Assembly: GCA_947498025.1 (NCBI GenBank)
Contig: CANMJR010000003.1
Span: 54,753-118,752 of the forward strand
DNA from: Helicobacteraceae bacterium
GTDB lineage: Bacteria; Campylobacterota; Campylobacteria; Campylobacterales; Sulfurimonadaceae
Length of the DNA: 64,000 nt
Direction: 5' to 3'
The notes beneath the pieces are model-generated. The model did not search any database, was not told the origin of the DNA, and saw only the letters and a program-made list of their open reading frames with translations. The translations under genes and the position numbers were made by a program. Shown piece by piece: positions 24,413 through 33,265 of this stretch (positions are counted from its first letter, which is position 1; the number at the start of each line of letters is the position of its first letter).

Positions 24413-25381
24413 ATGACAAAAATTAAAATAATCAGCATCTTGATTTTTTTCTTATTAATGCTTTTAACTTATTTTTCTATTTATATAAGTCATGAAAATA
24501 AAATTAACACTGATTTATTAGATACTATAAATGCTCAAAAAGCATTTACTCAAGAAATATCTAAAAATATTTTTTATATCTACAAAAATAAAAATGCATC
24601 AACACAACAGCTAGATGACTCAATAAAAAAATTTCTGTCTAATATGGGCAACAAAGATAAAATATTTATTGATATTCATTCAGATTCTATAAAAAATCAA
24701 GCAGATAAAATTGCTCTCTTGTGGAATAAATTTTATCTCCATGTACAAAATTTTAGAGACCAAAATAAAACGAGTACAACATATTCAAGTATCATTTTAG
24801 AGCAAACAATAAAAGATATTTATAATACAAACTTGCAATTAGTAGTTGAGTTTGAGCAACTCATTAAGCTCCATAAAGCATATTTTAGTGATATTCAGGA
24901 AATAAATAAAAATATACAATACCTTATTTTCTTCTTGCTAGTAGCACTCCTTATATACTTTTTTACACAAATAAAGGATGTAATCTTATTTATGCAAAAG
25001 TTTTTGGATATTTCAAAAACAATCATTAAAAACTCCAGTATCCAGCAGTTAAGACCAATTAAAATACACAATAACAATATTGATATAGTAAAAGCAGCTA
25101 ATAATTTTAATTTTCTTGTAGATAAGATAAATAATTCAGTGCAACATTCGAGTGACTCCATACAACACTCTTACCAATCTTTAGAGACTTTAGAAAAAAA
25201 TATTGAAGACTTAATTGAACTCTTAAGCATTATGGAAGAAGATAAAATTTTTGACAAAGAACTCACTAAAAAAGAGGATGCTGTTATACAATCGCTTGAA
25301 GAGCTAACCACATCAACATACAAACTCAAAGCTCTAAAAAAAGATTTAGACAACCTTATTTCTAACCATATTATAAATTAA
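24413..25381 (+). CDS. Two-TM sensor-like protein without output domain (NarX/PilJ-like)
   Basis: A 322-residue membrane protein. TM1 lies at about residues 5-26 and TM2 at about 165-187, with a mostly helical periplasmic loop of about 135 residues between them. This resembles the four-helix sensor region of NarX or PilJ-type receptors. After TM2 there is only a coiled-coil-rich segment (LETLEKNIEDLIELL, VIQSLEELTTSTYKLKAL); no kinase, GGDEF or methyl-accepting signature is present. The start codon follows the regulator stop directly. It may present a signal to the neighbouring regulator or simply be a decayed receptor; both are inference. Confidence 0.6.
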   Translation: MTKIKIISILIFFLLMLLTYFSIYISHENKINTDLLDTINAQKAFTQEISKNIFYIYKNKNASTQQLDDSIKKFLSNMGNKDKIFIDIHSDSIKNQADKIALLWNKFYLHVQNFRDQNKTSTTYSSIILEQTIKDIYNTNLQLVVEFEQLIKLHKAYFSDIQEINKNIQYLIFFLLVALLIYFFTQIKDVILFMQKFLDISKTIIKNSSIQQLRPIKIHNNNIDIVKAANNFNFLVDKINNSVQHSSDSIQHSYQSLETLEKNIEDLIELLSIMEEDKIFDKELTKKEDAVIQSLEELTTSTYKLKALKKDLDNLISNHIIN

Positions 25382-25410
25382 TCATAAAAAAACAGCATTA
25401 ATTCTCTATT

Positions 25411-25452
25411 TTGACCTTAGTCAAACTTTCACATCATCAAATGCAATACTAT
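25411..25452 (+). promoter_or_regulatory. FNR-type box and -10 of nosZ
   Basis: TTGAC-CTTA-GTCAA at 25411-25424, with a -10-like TACTAT at 25447-25452. Spacing from box to -10 is the same 36 bases as at the other three sites. It lies 98 bp upstream of the nosZ ATG, which is preceded by TTAAGGAG. Confidence 0.75.
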
Positions 25453-25522
25453 TCTCTATCAATTGAGTATTTCAAAGGTTTTCTTTGTACCTTATACTTG
25501 AAAGAATATTAAGGAGTAAAAA

Positions 25523-28120
25523 ATGAATGAGCATTTTAGTAAGCTTTCTTCACTTGTTCTAGGCACTTCACTTTTGGCAACGCTCGCAGTTGCTGATGGC
25601 GGTGAGTTAGAAAAAGTAATGAAAGCCAGAGGCTTAACAGAAAACGATGTGGTTCGTGCTGCAAAAACTTATAACCCTACCGGTGTTAAAGATGATTATG
25701 TAGTATTTAGCTCAGGCGGACAGAGTGGACAAGTAATTGTTTATGGTGTTCCATCCATGAGAATCTTAAAATATATCGCTGTATTTACGCCAGAACCTTG
25801 GCAGGGCTACGGTTTTGATGTAGATTCATTAAAAGTTTTAAGACAAGGTAATATTAGAGGGAGAGAGATTAATTGGGGAGACACACACCACCCTGCTCTT
25901 TCTGAAAAAGACGGTAAATATGACGGTAAATGGTTAGCTATCAACGATAAAGCTAATCCTCGTATTGCGATTATTGATTTAGCGGACTTTGAAACGAAGC
26001 AAATCGTTGTAAACCCTATCTTTAAATCAGCGCATGGGGGTGCTTTCTACACGCCAAACTCTGAGTACATCTTAGAAGCTGCGCAATATGCTGCTCCTTT
26101 TGATGATAATTATCATCCAATTGAAGAGTATAAAGAAACATACCGTGGTGGTGTAACATTATGGAAATTTGATACTGCAAAAGGTAGAATCAATCAAAAA
26201 GAGTCTTTTACACTTGAATTACCTCCGTATATGCAAGATTTAAGTGACTCAGGTAAAGGTGTAAGTGATGGATGGGGCTTTACGAACTCATTTAACTCTG
26301 AAATGTACACAGGTGGAATTGAAGTCGGTATGCCGCCAAATGAAGCAGGTATGAGTAGAAATGATACTGACTTTTTACATATTTACAACTGGAGAAAGTT
26401 AGCAGAATTAGCAAAAGATAAAAAAAATGTAAAAGTTGTTAATGGGCATGACACTATTTCTATGGAAGTAGCTGTTAAAAATGATGCACTATTTTTAATT
26501 CCGGAGCCAAAATCTCCACATGGCGTAGATGTTTCTCCTGATGGTAATTATATTACTGTTTGTGGTAAGCTCGACACGCATGCATCTGTATTTAGTTTTG
26601 AAAAGATTCAAAATCTTATCAAAGAGAAAAAATATGCCGGAAAAGATCCATACGGTATTCCAATTCTTGATATGAAATCAGCGCTTCATGGGCAGGTTGA
26701 ACTAGGACTTGGGCCATTACATAGTCAGTATTCAAATATAGATGGCGAAGTTTTTACTTCACTTTATGTTGATAGTCAAGTTGTTAAATGGAATTATAAA
26801 ACTCTTAAAGTTTTAGATAAAGAAAATGTTCACTATAACATTGGTCACTTATGTGGAATGGAGAGTGAAACTAGAGATCCACAGGGTAAATATATCATTG
26901 CTTTAAATAAATTAGCTATTGATAGATTTCAAAATGTTGGTCCTCTTCACCCACAGAATCATCAGTTAATTGATATTAGTGGTAAAAAAATGGATTTACT
27001 TGTTGACATGCCTTTACCTTTAGGTGAGCCTCACAATGCTGTTGCGATTAGAGCTGAGAAATTAACTCCGCATGTCAGATATACAATGGGTACAAACGCT
27101 AAAACCGGTGAACAGCATGTTGGTAAAACTTTAGCCGGGCAAGAGAGAATTGAGCGCAATGGCAATAAAGTAACTATTTATGCTACATTTGTAAGATCTC
27201 ACATTAATCCTGAGAGAATCACCGTAAACAAGGGTGATGAAGTTACGATATATATGACGAACTTAGAGAGAGCTCAAGATGAAACTCACGGGTTTACAAT
27301 AGATCACTTTAATGTTCATGCTTCACTCGAACCTGGTGAAACTACTGAGATTAAATTTAAAGCGGATATCGAAGGTACCTTCCCATACTACTGTACAGAA
27401 TTTTGTTCTGCACTTCACTTAGAAATGATGGGTTACATGATGGTTAAAGATCCTAGCAAGAAATATGTTAGTGCTCAAAAATTAAAAATGCAAACGATGA
27501 CTCCGGAACAACTTAAAGCTGAATATGACAAAGCTGTTGCTGTAAATGCTGCAACTGACGCAGTTATTCAGAGTGTTGTTAAATTCTTAAAAGAGAAAAA
27601 ATTTGCTGATCACAAAGTTGTAGCAGATCTTGTTACAGATGCTTTTGACCAATATGGACAGATTCCTGCTCAGAAAAAACTCTCAGACGAAGCTGTTAAA
27701 GCAGGTGATTTAGAGAAAGCTGTTTTATATGAAAATATGATTTGGCAATTAATGGTTAAAACAGCAGATGTTGGAATTAGAGCTAAAGATGCACTGGTTC
27801 GAATTATTGCTACAAAACAATCTTCTGCTGCACAAAATGGAGAAAAAGCATTTGGAGAAGGTGGTTGTGGTGGATGCCATGTTATTGGAAAAGTATCTTC
27901 TGGTCCAGATTTAACAGGTGTACTACAAAGACATGAGAATGCTGAGAAATGGGTTAAGGATTTCGTTATGGATCCAGAAAAAATGTACACAGACCCATAT
28001 GTAAAAGGAATGATTGATTACTTTAATCTAAAAATGCCTAATCAGCATATGAAGGAGCAAGAGGTAAAAGATATTATTGAATACCTAAAATGGGTAGACG
28101 AAAATGCTAACTTATTCTAA
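25523..28120 (+). CDS. nosZ: Nitrous oxide reductase, clade II with C-terminal cytochrome c
   Basis: An 865-residue periplasmic enzyme that reduces N2O to N2. It has a Sec-type signal peptide (no twin arginine), which marks the clade II enzymes. The seven-bladed propeller carrying the CuZ histidines (for example DTHHPAL and SPHGVDVSPDG) spans about residues 50-540. The cupredoxin domain holds the CuA motif CTEFCSALHLEM (C624, C628, H632, M635). A C-terminal cytochrome c domain carries CGGCH (C782, C785, H786). The fused cytochrome is typical of Wolinella and Sulfurimonas NosZ. It has its own FNR-type promoter and is followed by a stem-loop and a second promoter before nosB. Confidence 0.97.
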   Translation: MNEHFSKLSSLVLGTSLLATLAVADGGELEKVMKARGLTENDVVRAAKTYNPTGVKDDYVVFSSGGQSGQVIVYGVPSMRILKYIAVFTPEPWQGYGFDVDSLKVLRQGNIRGREINWGDTHHPALSEKDGKYDGKWLAINDKANPRIAIIDLADFETKQIVVNPIFKSAHGGAFYTPNSEYILEAAQYAAPFDDNYHPIEEYKETYRGGVTLWKFDTAKGRINQKESFTLELPPYMQDLSDSGKGVSDGWGFTNSFNSEMYTGGIEVGMPPNEAGMSRNDTDFLHIYNWRKLAELAKDKKNVKVVNGHDTISMEVAVKNDALFLIPEPKSPHGVDVSPDGNYITVCGKLDTHASVFSFEKIQNLIKEKKYAGKDPYGIPILDMKSALHGQVELGLGPLHSQYSNIDGEVFTSLYVDSQVVKWNYKTLKVLDKENVHYNIGHLCGMESETRDPQGKYIIALNKLAIDRFQNVGPLHPQNHQLIDISGKKMDLLVDMPLPLGEPHNAVAIRAEKLTPHVRYTMGTNAKTGEQHVGKTLAGQERIERNGNKVTIYATFVRSHINPERITVNKGDEVTIYMTNLERAQDETHGFTIDHFNVHASLEPGETTEIKFKADIEGTFPYYCTEFCSALHLEMMGYMMVKDPSKKYVSAQKLKMQTMTPEQLKAEYDKAVAVNAATDAVIQSVVKFLKEKKFADHKVVADLVTDAFDQYGQIPAQKKLSDEAVKAGDLEKAVLYENMIWQLMVKTADVGIRAKDALVRIIATKQSSAAQNGEKAFGEGGCGGCHVIGKVSSGPDLTGVLQRHENAEKWVKDFVMDPEKMYTDPYVKGMIDYFNLKMPNQHMKEQEVKDIIEYLKWVDENANLF

Positions 28121-28149
28121 GAATAAACACACTTTTTAGTTTTAAAAGG

Positions 28150-28173
28150 AGGAGAGTGCGCATGTACTCTCCT
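28150..28173 (+). terminator. Stem-loop after nosZ
   Basis: AGGAGAGT (28150-28157) pairs perfectly with ACTCTCCT (28166-28173) around an 8-base loop. There is no T run after it, so it may act as partial terminator or 3'-end stabiliser, separating abundant nosZ mRNA from the maturation genes. Confidence 0.6.
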
Positions 28174-28178
28174 CTCAA

Positions 28179-28220
28179 TTGATGTTAGTCAATCACATCA
28201 TTTTGTTATTGTTGTACAAT
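28179..28220 (+). promoter_or_regulatory. FNR-type box and -10 of the nosB operon
   Basis: TTGAT-GTTA-GTCAA at 28179-28192, with TACAAT at 28215-28220. The 36-base spacing matches the other three boxes. This gives the nos maturation genes a promoter independent of nosZ. Confidence 0.78.
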
Positions 28221-28284
28221 CAATTTAAATTAAAAACTAACTATTTTATTAAATCGTTAGTTTTTAATTTATAAAAGGACAACC

Positions 28285-29067
28285 ATGCATTCAAGTATCG
28301 TAAAAGCTAAAGTTTTCGCTCTATTAGCTCTAATTATTTTAACGTTCGCTTTCACTTTTCCAATGATTTCATTTCACTCAACATTAAATAAAATTGATGA
28401 GGGGAAAGTTGATGAAGTATCACTCTTATCTAAAAAGGTTTGGAACATATATAATATTGGTAGATACAAAAGTATCTCTACCCCAAAAGAAGCACTAAAC
28501 AACTTAGACGAAATGATTCGCTCTGCATCTGAAATTGGAGTTGCTTCACTGCCTATATGGGCTGTTTCGCTTGAAGCTCCAAATTATCCAAAAGATGCAT
28601 TTCCTGAGGGAATACCCGTCTATTTTCATTTTGATGGTTTCAGCGGAGAGATTCATGAGATGAATACAATCAATCACTATGTCGGAATGGATCCTATGTG
28701 GGTTGGTGGTACATTGGAGAGAGAAATCGGCATTTATGCACTTTTAGCTCTCTCTTTGGGAATGATTTACTTTATCGCATATAATAATAAAATATTCAAC
28801 TATGTTATGCTTGTTCCGGCATCTCTTCCTCTCTTGTTTATAGCTGATTACTCCTACTGGCTCTATTGGTTTGGTCACAATCTACATGACTGGGGAGCAT
28901 TTAAAATAAAACCTTTTATGCCAACTGTTTTTGGCGATGGCAAAATTGCTCAGTTTACAACGCACTCCTATCCAACAATTGGATTTTATATGATAGTTGC
29001 AATCAGTTTATTAAGTCTGCTTGCTTTTTTTGCGAAGCAAAAAGCATATCATAGTGTTACACACTAA
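28285..29067 (+). CDS. nosB: Nos cluster membrane protein NosB
   Basis: A 260-residue membrane protein found only in clade II nos clusters, directly after nosZ. One N-terminal helix (about residues 10-32) is followed by a periplasmic domain (about 35-150) and four more hydrophobic segments. Its biochemical role is not settled in the literature. The ATG at 28285 follows AAAGGA. The C-terminus AYHSVTH and the TAA are encoded by a dispersed hairpin repeat, so the original stop has probably been displaced. Confidence 0.85.
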   Translation: MHSSIVKAKVFALLALIILTFAFTFPMISFHSTLNKIDEGKVDEVSLLSKKVWNIYNIGRYKSISTPKEALNNLDEMIRSASEIGVASLPIWAVSLEAPNYPKDAFPEGIPVYFHFDGFSGEIHEMNTINHYVGMDPMWVGGTLEREIGIYALLALSLGMIYFIAYNNKIFNYVMLVPASLPLLFIADYSYWLYWFGHNLHDWGAFKIKPFMPTVFGDGKIAQFTTHSYPTIGFYMIVAISLLSLLAFFAKQKAYHSVTH

Positions 29068-29185
29068 AACGAACGCGTCCGTTTTAGTGGCAGGGACGAA
29101 TTGTCCCTACAACTCCCTAAAGCTACGAAAAACTTTGTTTTTCGAGAAATATGAGGTGTTTGCACTTTTCATAAAAGCGTGTAAG
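29054..29185 (+). repeat. Dispersed hairpin repeat, copy 4, between nosB and nosD
   Basis: Contains CACTAAAACG..CGTTTTAGTG, AGGGACGAATTGTCCCT, AACTCCCTAAAGCTACG and CGAAAAAC..GTTTTTCG, plus an AT-rich right part with TTTGCACTTTTCATAAAAGCGTG. Its left end encodes the last residues of NosB. It inserts a run of hairpins into the nos operon just before nosD. Confidence 0.85.
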
Positions 29186-29210
29186 AATAAATTATAGGTC
29201 AAGGGTGTAA

Positions 29211-30428
29211 ATGTTGAGAATTTTGTTTATTATTTTTCTACTATTATTTACCACGCTCGGTGCAAACACATTGCAAGAAGCAATTAACAATGCACCGGAG
29301 GGTTCTATTTTAAAACTCTCTGCCGGAGTATATAAAGGAAAAATCACTATCAATAAACCACTCACTCTAATTGGAATAGAAGACGGTGTAATTATTGACG
29401 GTGAACAAAGTGGTACGGTTATAACTACAAAAGGCTCTTTTATATCCTTAAAAAACTTGAAGATTAGAGGAAGCGGCGATAGACATGAAAATTTAGATTC
29501 TGCTATCTCTATGGTTGAGGGCAAACAGTGTGAAATTAGCAACTGCACCATAGAGGATTGTCTTTTTGGCATTGATCTTCAAATGATAAAAAACTCTATC
29601 ATATCTCATAACAACATAACTTCTAAAAACATTGAGCTTGGTCTGAGAGGAGATGGACTGAGACTTTGGTACAGCAATGACAACATCATAAAAAACAACT
29701 CTTTAATAAAATCTCGTGATGCAGTTGTCTGGTATTCCCATGGAAATGAAATAGTTGAAAATCGTAGTGAATATTGCAGATACTCACTCCATTTTATGCA
29801 TGCAGGCAAAAACATAGTAAAAAACAATCACTATGAATTTAACTCAGTCGGTATATTTTTTATGTATTCCAAAGACACTATTGCTGAAGGAAATATTATT
29901 AAAAGTTCTTTAGGCACTACGGGCATGGGAATAGGTCTTAAAGAAGTCACAAATTTTACACTCAAAAACAATACCATAATCTATTGTGCCCAAGGCATGT
30001 ATATTGACTATTCACCCTTTGAGCCGGAAACAAATAACTGGATTACGGACAATAAAATTCTCTATAATTCAGAAGCCATGCATTTTCACTCTCTTTGTGA
30101 AAACAACATTATTAAAAACAATGTAATCATGGGGAATATTGAAGATGTTGCAAATGACAGTGCAAAAAATATAGCAGAAAAAAATGAGATAGTAGGGAAC
30201 TACTGGGATAATTATGAGGGCTTTGATAAAAATGGCGACAACATTGGGGACACTTCTCATAAAGTTTATCAGTATGCGGATCAACTTTGGATTTACAACC
30301 CTGATGTAAAGTTTTTTTATGGTTCTCCGGTCATTTCACTTCTTAATTTTTTAGCTAAATTAGCTCCATTTAGCAAACCTCTTTTTTTACTTGAAGATGA
30401 AAAACCAATCGTTAGGATAGAGGGATAA
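29211..30428 (+). CDS. nosD: NosD, periplasmic copper-site maturation protein
   Basis: A 405-residue exported right-handed beta-helix protein (CASH/NosD domains) needed with NosFY to assemble the CuZ sulfide cluster of NosZ. It has an N-terminal signal peptide (MLRILFIIFLLLFTTLGA) and many beta-helix rungs recognisable as N-x-I-x-x-N repeats (NNIIKNNSLIKS, NEIVENRSEY, NIVKNNHYEF). The C-terminal NYWDNYEGFDKNGDNIGD motif is the family hallmark. It starts 26 bp after the dispersed repeat and runs into nosG with 1 bp between them. Confidence 0.93.
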   Translation: MLRILFIIFLLLFTTLGANTLQEAINNAPEGSILKLSAGVYKGKITINKPLTLIGIEDGVIIDGEQSGTVITTKGSFISLKNLKIRGSGDRHENLDSAISMVEGKQCEISNCTIEDCLFGIDLQMIKNSIISHNNITSKNIELGLRGDGLRLWYSNDNIIKNNSLIKSRDAVVWYSHGNEIVENRSEYCRYSLHFMHAGKNIVKNNHYEFNSVGIFFMYSKDTIAEGNIIKSSLGTTGMGIGLKEVTNFTLKNNTIIYCAQGMYIDYSPFEPETNNWITDNKILYNSEAMHFHSLCENNIIKNNVIMGNIEDVANDSAKNIAEKNEIVGNYWDNYEGFDKNGDNIGDTSHKVYQYADQLWIYNPDVKFFYGSPVISLLNFLAKLAPFSKPLFLLEDEKPIVRIEG

Positions 30429-30429
30429 T

Positions 30430-31179
30430 ATGCAAAAAGTACAAACAGACAGAAGAGAATTTGTAAAATACTCTACACTTGGTATATTAGGTCTTGTGCT
30501 TGGTGGTGGGATGGTTTTTAGCCCCCATGCCGTTGGCGCAGAAAATAGACTCAGACCACCGGGTGCAGTGGATGAAAAGAAATTTTTAGCCCTATGTATA
30601 AAGTGCGGTCAGTGCCTGCAGGTATGTCCTTATCACTCTATAAAATTGTCAGACATGGCAAAAGGTCACGGTGTGGGAACACCCTACATTGATGCAAATG
30701 AGAGAGCTTGTTATGCGTGCAGTGCTGTTCCATGTGTCCTTGCTTGTCCAAGCGGTGCATTAGACCATCACTGTGAAAAGCCTGAAGATATTCACATGGG
30801 AATTGCAATCCTAGAGTTCCCAAACACTTGTTTAGCCATTGCAAAGACTACAATACCTAAAGGCTATAATGACAAAATGCATAAATTTACCAACTCTGTG
30901 CGAAATGTAACTGAGTTGGAAAATAAACTACTCACTAAACTAGATGAGTTTGAAGGTAAACAATGCACATTATGTGCTGATATGTGTCCTATTCCAAATC
31001 CTTTAGGAGCTATTGCCATGGTTCCACATGCCAACGGTGGAAAAACTCCGGAAATTTATGACGGATGTATCGGTTGTGGTGCATGTCAAGATGTTTGTCC
31101 AACCAATATACCTTCCATTGTTGTTAAACCGAGAGTGCGTTATGAAGATTATTATACAAATAAAAAAGAGAGGAGTTAA
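30430..31179 (+). CDS. nosG: NosG, NapG-like periplasmic iron-sulfur protein
   Basis: A 249-residue ferredoxin-type protein with a twin-arginine signal (DRREFVKYSTLG) and four Cys clusters: CIKCGQCLQVCP, CYACSAVPCVLACP, CTLCADMCP and CIGCGACQDVCP, consistent with four [4Fe-4S] centres. With NosH it is thought to form a quinol-to-cytochrome route feeding electrons to NosZ, as NapGH does for NapA. It lies between nosD and nosC1 as in Wolinella. Confidence 0.93.
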   Translation: MQKVQTDRREFVKYSTLGILGLVLGGGMVFSPHAVGAENRLRPPGAVDEKKFLALCIKCGQCLQVCPYHSIKLSDMAKGHGVGTPYIDANERACYACSAVPCVLACPSGALDHHCEKPEDIHMGIAILEFPNTCLAIAKTTIPKGYNDKMHKFTNSVRNVTELENKLLTKLDEFEGKQCTLCADMCPIPNPLGAIAMVPHANGGKTPEIYDGCIGCGACQDVCPTNIPSIVVKPRVRYEDYYTNKKERS

Positions 31180-31181
31180 GA

Positions 31182-31814
31182 ATGTTATTGAGAGGTTCAC
31201 AATTTAAGCATCAAAGTTTACTGTATGTAGCAGGTCTTTTGCTTTTTACTTTTTTAACAGGGTGCAACGATAAGCATAAAGAACAAAATGAAAAAAATGA
31301 AAGTTCTGCCGTTACAAAAACAACAGTTACTCCAAAAATCGAAGTTGTAATAAATGACAATGCACATGAGACAAAAGTACAAGAGAAGGAGACGGATGCA
31401 AATCAAAGCAAATCCTATTATTATGACTACAACACCAAAAGTGCATCCAACGAAAATTTAGAACCTCAGAATAAAGAGACATCCACCATACAAAGAACTG
31501 CACTCGATGCAAATTTACATGTCAGAAGTCCTTATGAAGAGGTTCAAATTTCTATGATTGTAAAAAATCTAAGCAAAAAGTATATGTCCAAATGCTCTGC
31601 CTGTCACAATGACTATGCAAATGGCATCATTGGACCTTCGCTTCTTGGTAGAGATGCTGATTATATCTTCAATAAAATAGCACAGTTTAAAAATGGCGAA
31701 AAAACAAATGTTCTGATGCGTGACCTCATTAAAATGATGGGTGATGAAGAGATTAAAGAGTTGGCGGAAGAAATATATAAATTTAATCTCGCAATTAAAG
31801 ATATGAGGAAATAA
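31182..31814 (+). CDS. nosC1: NosC1, monohaem cytochrome c lipoprotein
   Basis: A 210-residue protein with a lipoprotein signal (lipobox LTGC, Cys near residue 28), a long low-complexity Lys/Glu/Thr/Asn linker (about 30-110) and a C-terminal cytochrome c domain with CSACH and a downstream Met ligand candidate (VLMRDLIKMMGD). It should carry electrons from the NosGH side to the cytochrome domain of NosZ. It follows nosG by 2 bp and is 2 bp before nosC2. Confidence 0.88.
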   Translation: MLLRGSQFKHQSLLYVAGLLLFTFLTGCNDKHKEQNEKNESSAVTKTTVTPKIEVVINDNAHETKVQEKETDANQSKSYYYDYNTKSASNENLEPQNKETSTIQRTALDANLHVRSPYEEVQISMIVKNLSKKYMSKCSACHNDYANGIIGPSLLGRDADYIFNKIAQFKNGEKTNVLMRDLIKMMGDEEIKELAEEIYKFNLAIKDMRK

Positions 31815-31816
31815 AT

Positions 31817-32329
31817 ATGAAGAATTTTATTGTAGGAATTTTAACGCTCGTTGTAGTCGGTTTAATGGCAGTTACTTATATGGGTGGTCGTGCTTATCAG
31901 GGTGGTGAACACTCCAAAGTAATTAAAGATTTTGGAGCTGCCGCCGTGCAACAAGCTTCAACATCCACGTCATCCGCTCCTGTAGAAAAAGATGACAGAG
32001 CAAAAGAGATGGATGAACTGAGTGCATTAAGAAATAAGGCAGGAAATGCCGGAGCATTTAATGTAAGTCAAGAGTATAAAAGTAAATGTTCTTCTTGTCA
32101 TGGTGGAGATGGCTCAGGCTTTCAAAATGGTAAGCCTATGATGGGACCTAAACTCTTTGGTCAAAGTGCAGATAAAATTTATCAAAGTTTGAGTGACTTT
32201 AAAGCCGGAAGAAAAGAGAATCTTGTTATGAAAGGATTGCTCCTTAACCTGAATGATGATGATTTAAGAAAATTTGCCAATGAAATCGGGGCATTTCCTG
32301 AGCGACTCAAAGAGACACAAAACAAATAA
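31817..32329 (+). CDS. nosC2: NosC2, membrane-anchored monohaem cytochrome c
   Basis: A 170-residue protein with an uncleaved N-terminal helix (about 3-24), an Ala/Ser/Thr linker and a cytochrome c domain carrying CSSCH and the Met-containing GKPMMGPKL and VMKGLLL segments. It is the usual partner of NosC1 in clade II clusters, forming the electron chain to NosZ. Confidence 0.88.
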   Translation: MKNFIVGILTLVVVGLMAVTYMGGRAYQGGEHSKVIKDFGAAAVQQASTSTSSAPVEKDDRAKEMDELSALRNKAGNAGAFNVSQEYKSKCSSCHGGDGSGFQNGKPMMGPKLFGQSADKIYQSLSDFKAGRKENLVMKGLLLNLNDDDLRKFANEIGAFPERLKETQNK

Positions 32330-32355
32330 ATTATTGTACATGAAACGGAGTCGCA

Positions 32356-33261
32356 ATGGATAAGTATAACAACAGAGAAACCATACAAAAAACAACTTTT
32401 TGGTCCACTTTTTTTGATACAATAAAAGAGGGAAAGTCAAAGTTTAGCTATAGAATGAAAAGATGGATTTTAGTATTATCTATCCATCTGCTCTTTTTCT
32501 TATCGTTTTTTATAGATTTACAAATGTTGGAAGGAACACTCAATGGCTCTAGATTCTTAGGATTTCATTTAATTGACCCATATACAACCATAGAGATGTA
32601 TCTAGCAACTTTCCACATGCCGATAAATATTATTATCGGTACTGCAACTATTGCAATTGTCTATCTGCTTGTCGGCGGAAGAACTTATTGCGCTTGGGTC
32701 TGTCCCTATGGCATACTCAGTGAAATAGGTGAAAAACTACACAACACATTGGTGGCAAAAAAGATAATTAAAAGTAGAAAGTTTGATCATAGAGTGCGAC
32801 ATATATTTTGGGCAATTTTTTTAATTTTATCTTTTACAAGCGGTTACCTTGTTTTTGAAACGCTCAATGTTGTCGGAATTTTGAGCAGAATGATTGCTTA
32901 TGGTTGGAGTGTCGCGTTTATCTGGGTCGTTGCCGTCTTTGCCATGGAAGTTTTCTTTTCTCGCCGCGCTTGGTGTACCTATATCTGCCCTATCGGAACC
33001 ACCTATGGCTATCTTGGAAAAATTTCGGCACTCAGAGTTGAGTGGAACGACAACTGCGACCACTGCATGGTGTGCCATGATGTCTGTTTTGAAAATCAAG
33101 TTTTAGAGATTGTAAAAGCGAAGTACGATAAACAAAGAGAAGAGAAAGGGATAACCAGAGAATATATTACAGGCAATGACTGTACCCTCTGCGGCAGATG
33201 CATAGATGTCTGCCATACAGACGCCCTTAACTTCGACTTTAGATTAAAAAGTTTGGTGTAA
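32356..33261 (+). CDS. nosH: NosH, NapH-like membrane iron-sulfur protein
   Basis: A 301-residue polytopic protein with about four membrane helices, two CxxxCP motifs (YCAWVCP and WCTYICP) and C-terminal cytoplasmic clusters CDHCMVCHDVC and CTLCGRCIDVCH. Family members oxidise menaquinol together with NosG/NapG. It is separated from nosC2 by 26 bp and is 4 bp before nosF. Confidence 0.92.
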   Translation: MDKYNNRETIQKTTFWSTFFDTIKEGKSKFSYRMKRWILVLSIHLLFFLSFFIDLQMLEGTLNGSRFLGFHLIDPYTTIEMYLATFHMPINIIIGTATIAIVYLLVGGRTYCAWVCPYGILSEIGEKLHNTLVAKKIIKSRKFDHRVRHIFWAIFLILSFTSGYLVFETLNVVGILSRMIAYGWSVAFIWVVAVFAMEVFFSRRAWCTYICPIGTTYGYLGKISALRVEWNDNCDHCMVCHDVCFENQVLEIVKAKYDKQREEKGITREYITGNDCTLCGRCIDVCHTDALNFDFRLKSLV

Positions 33262-33265
33262 AAAG

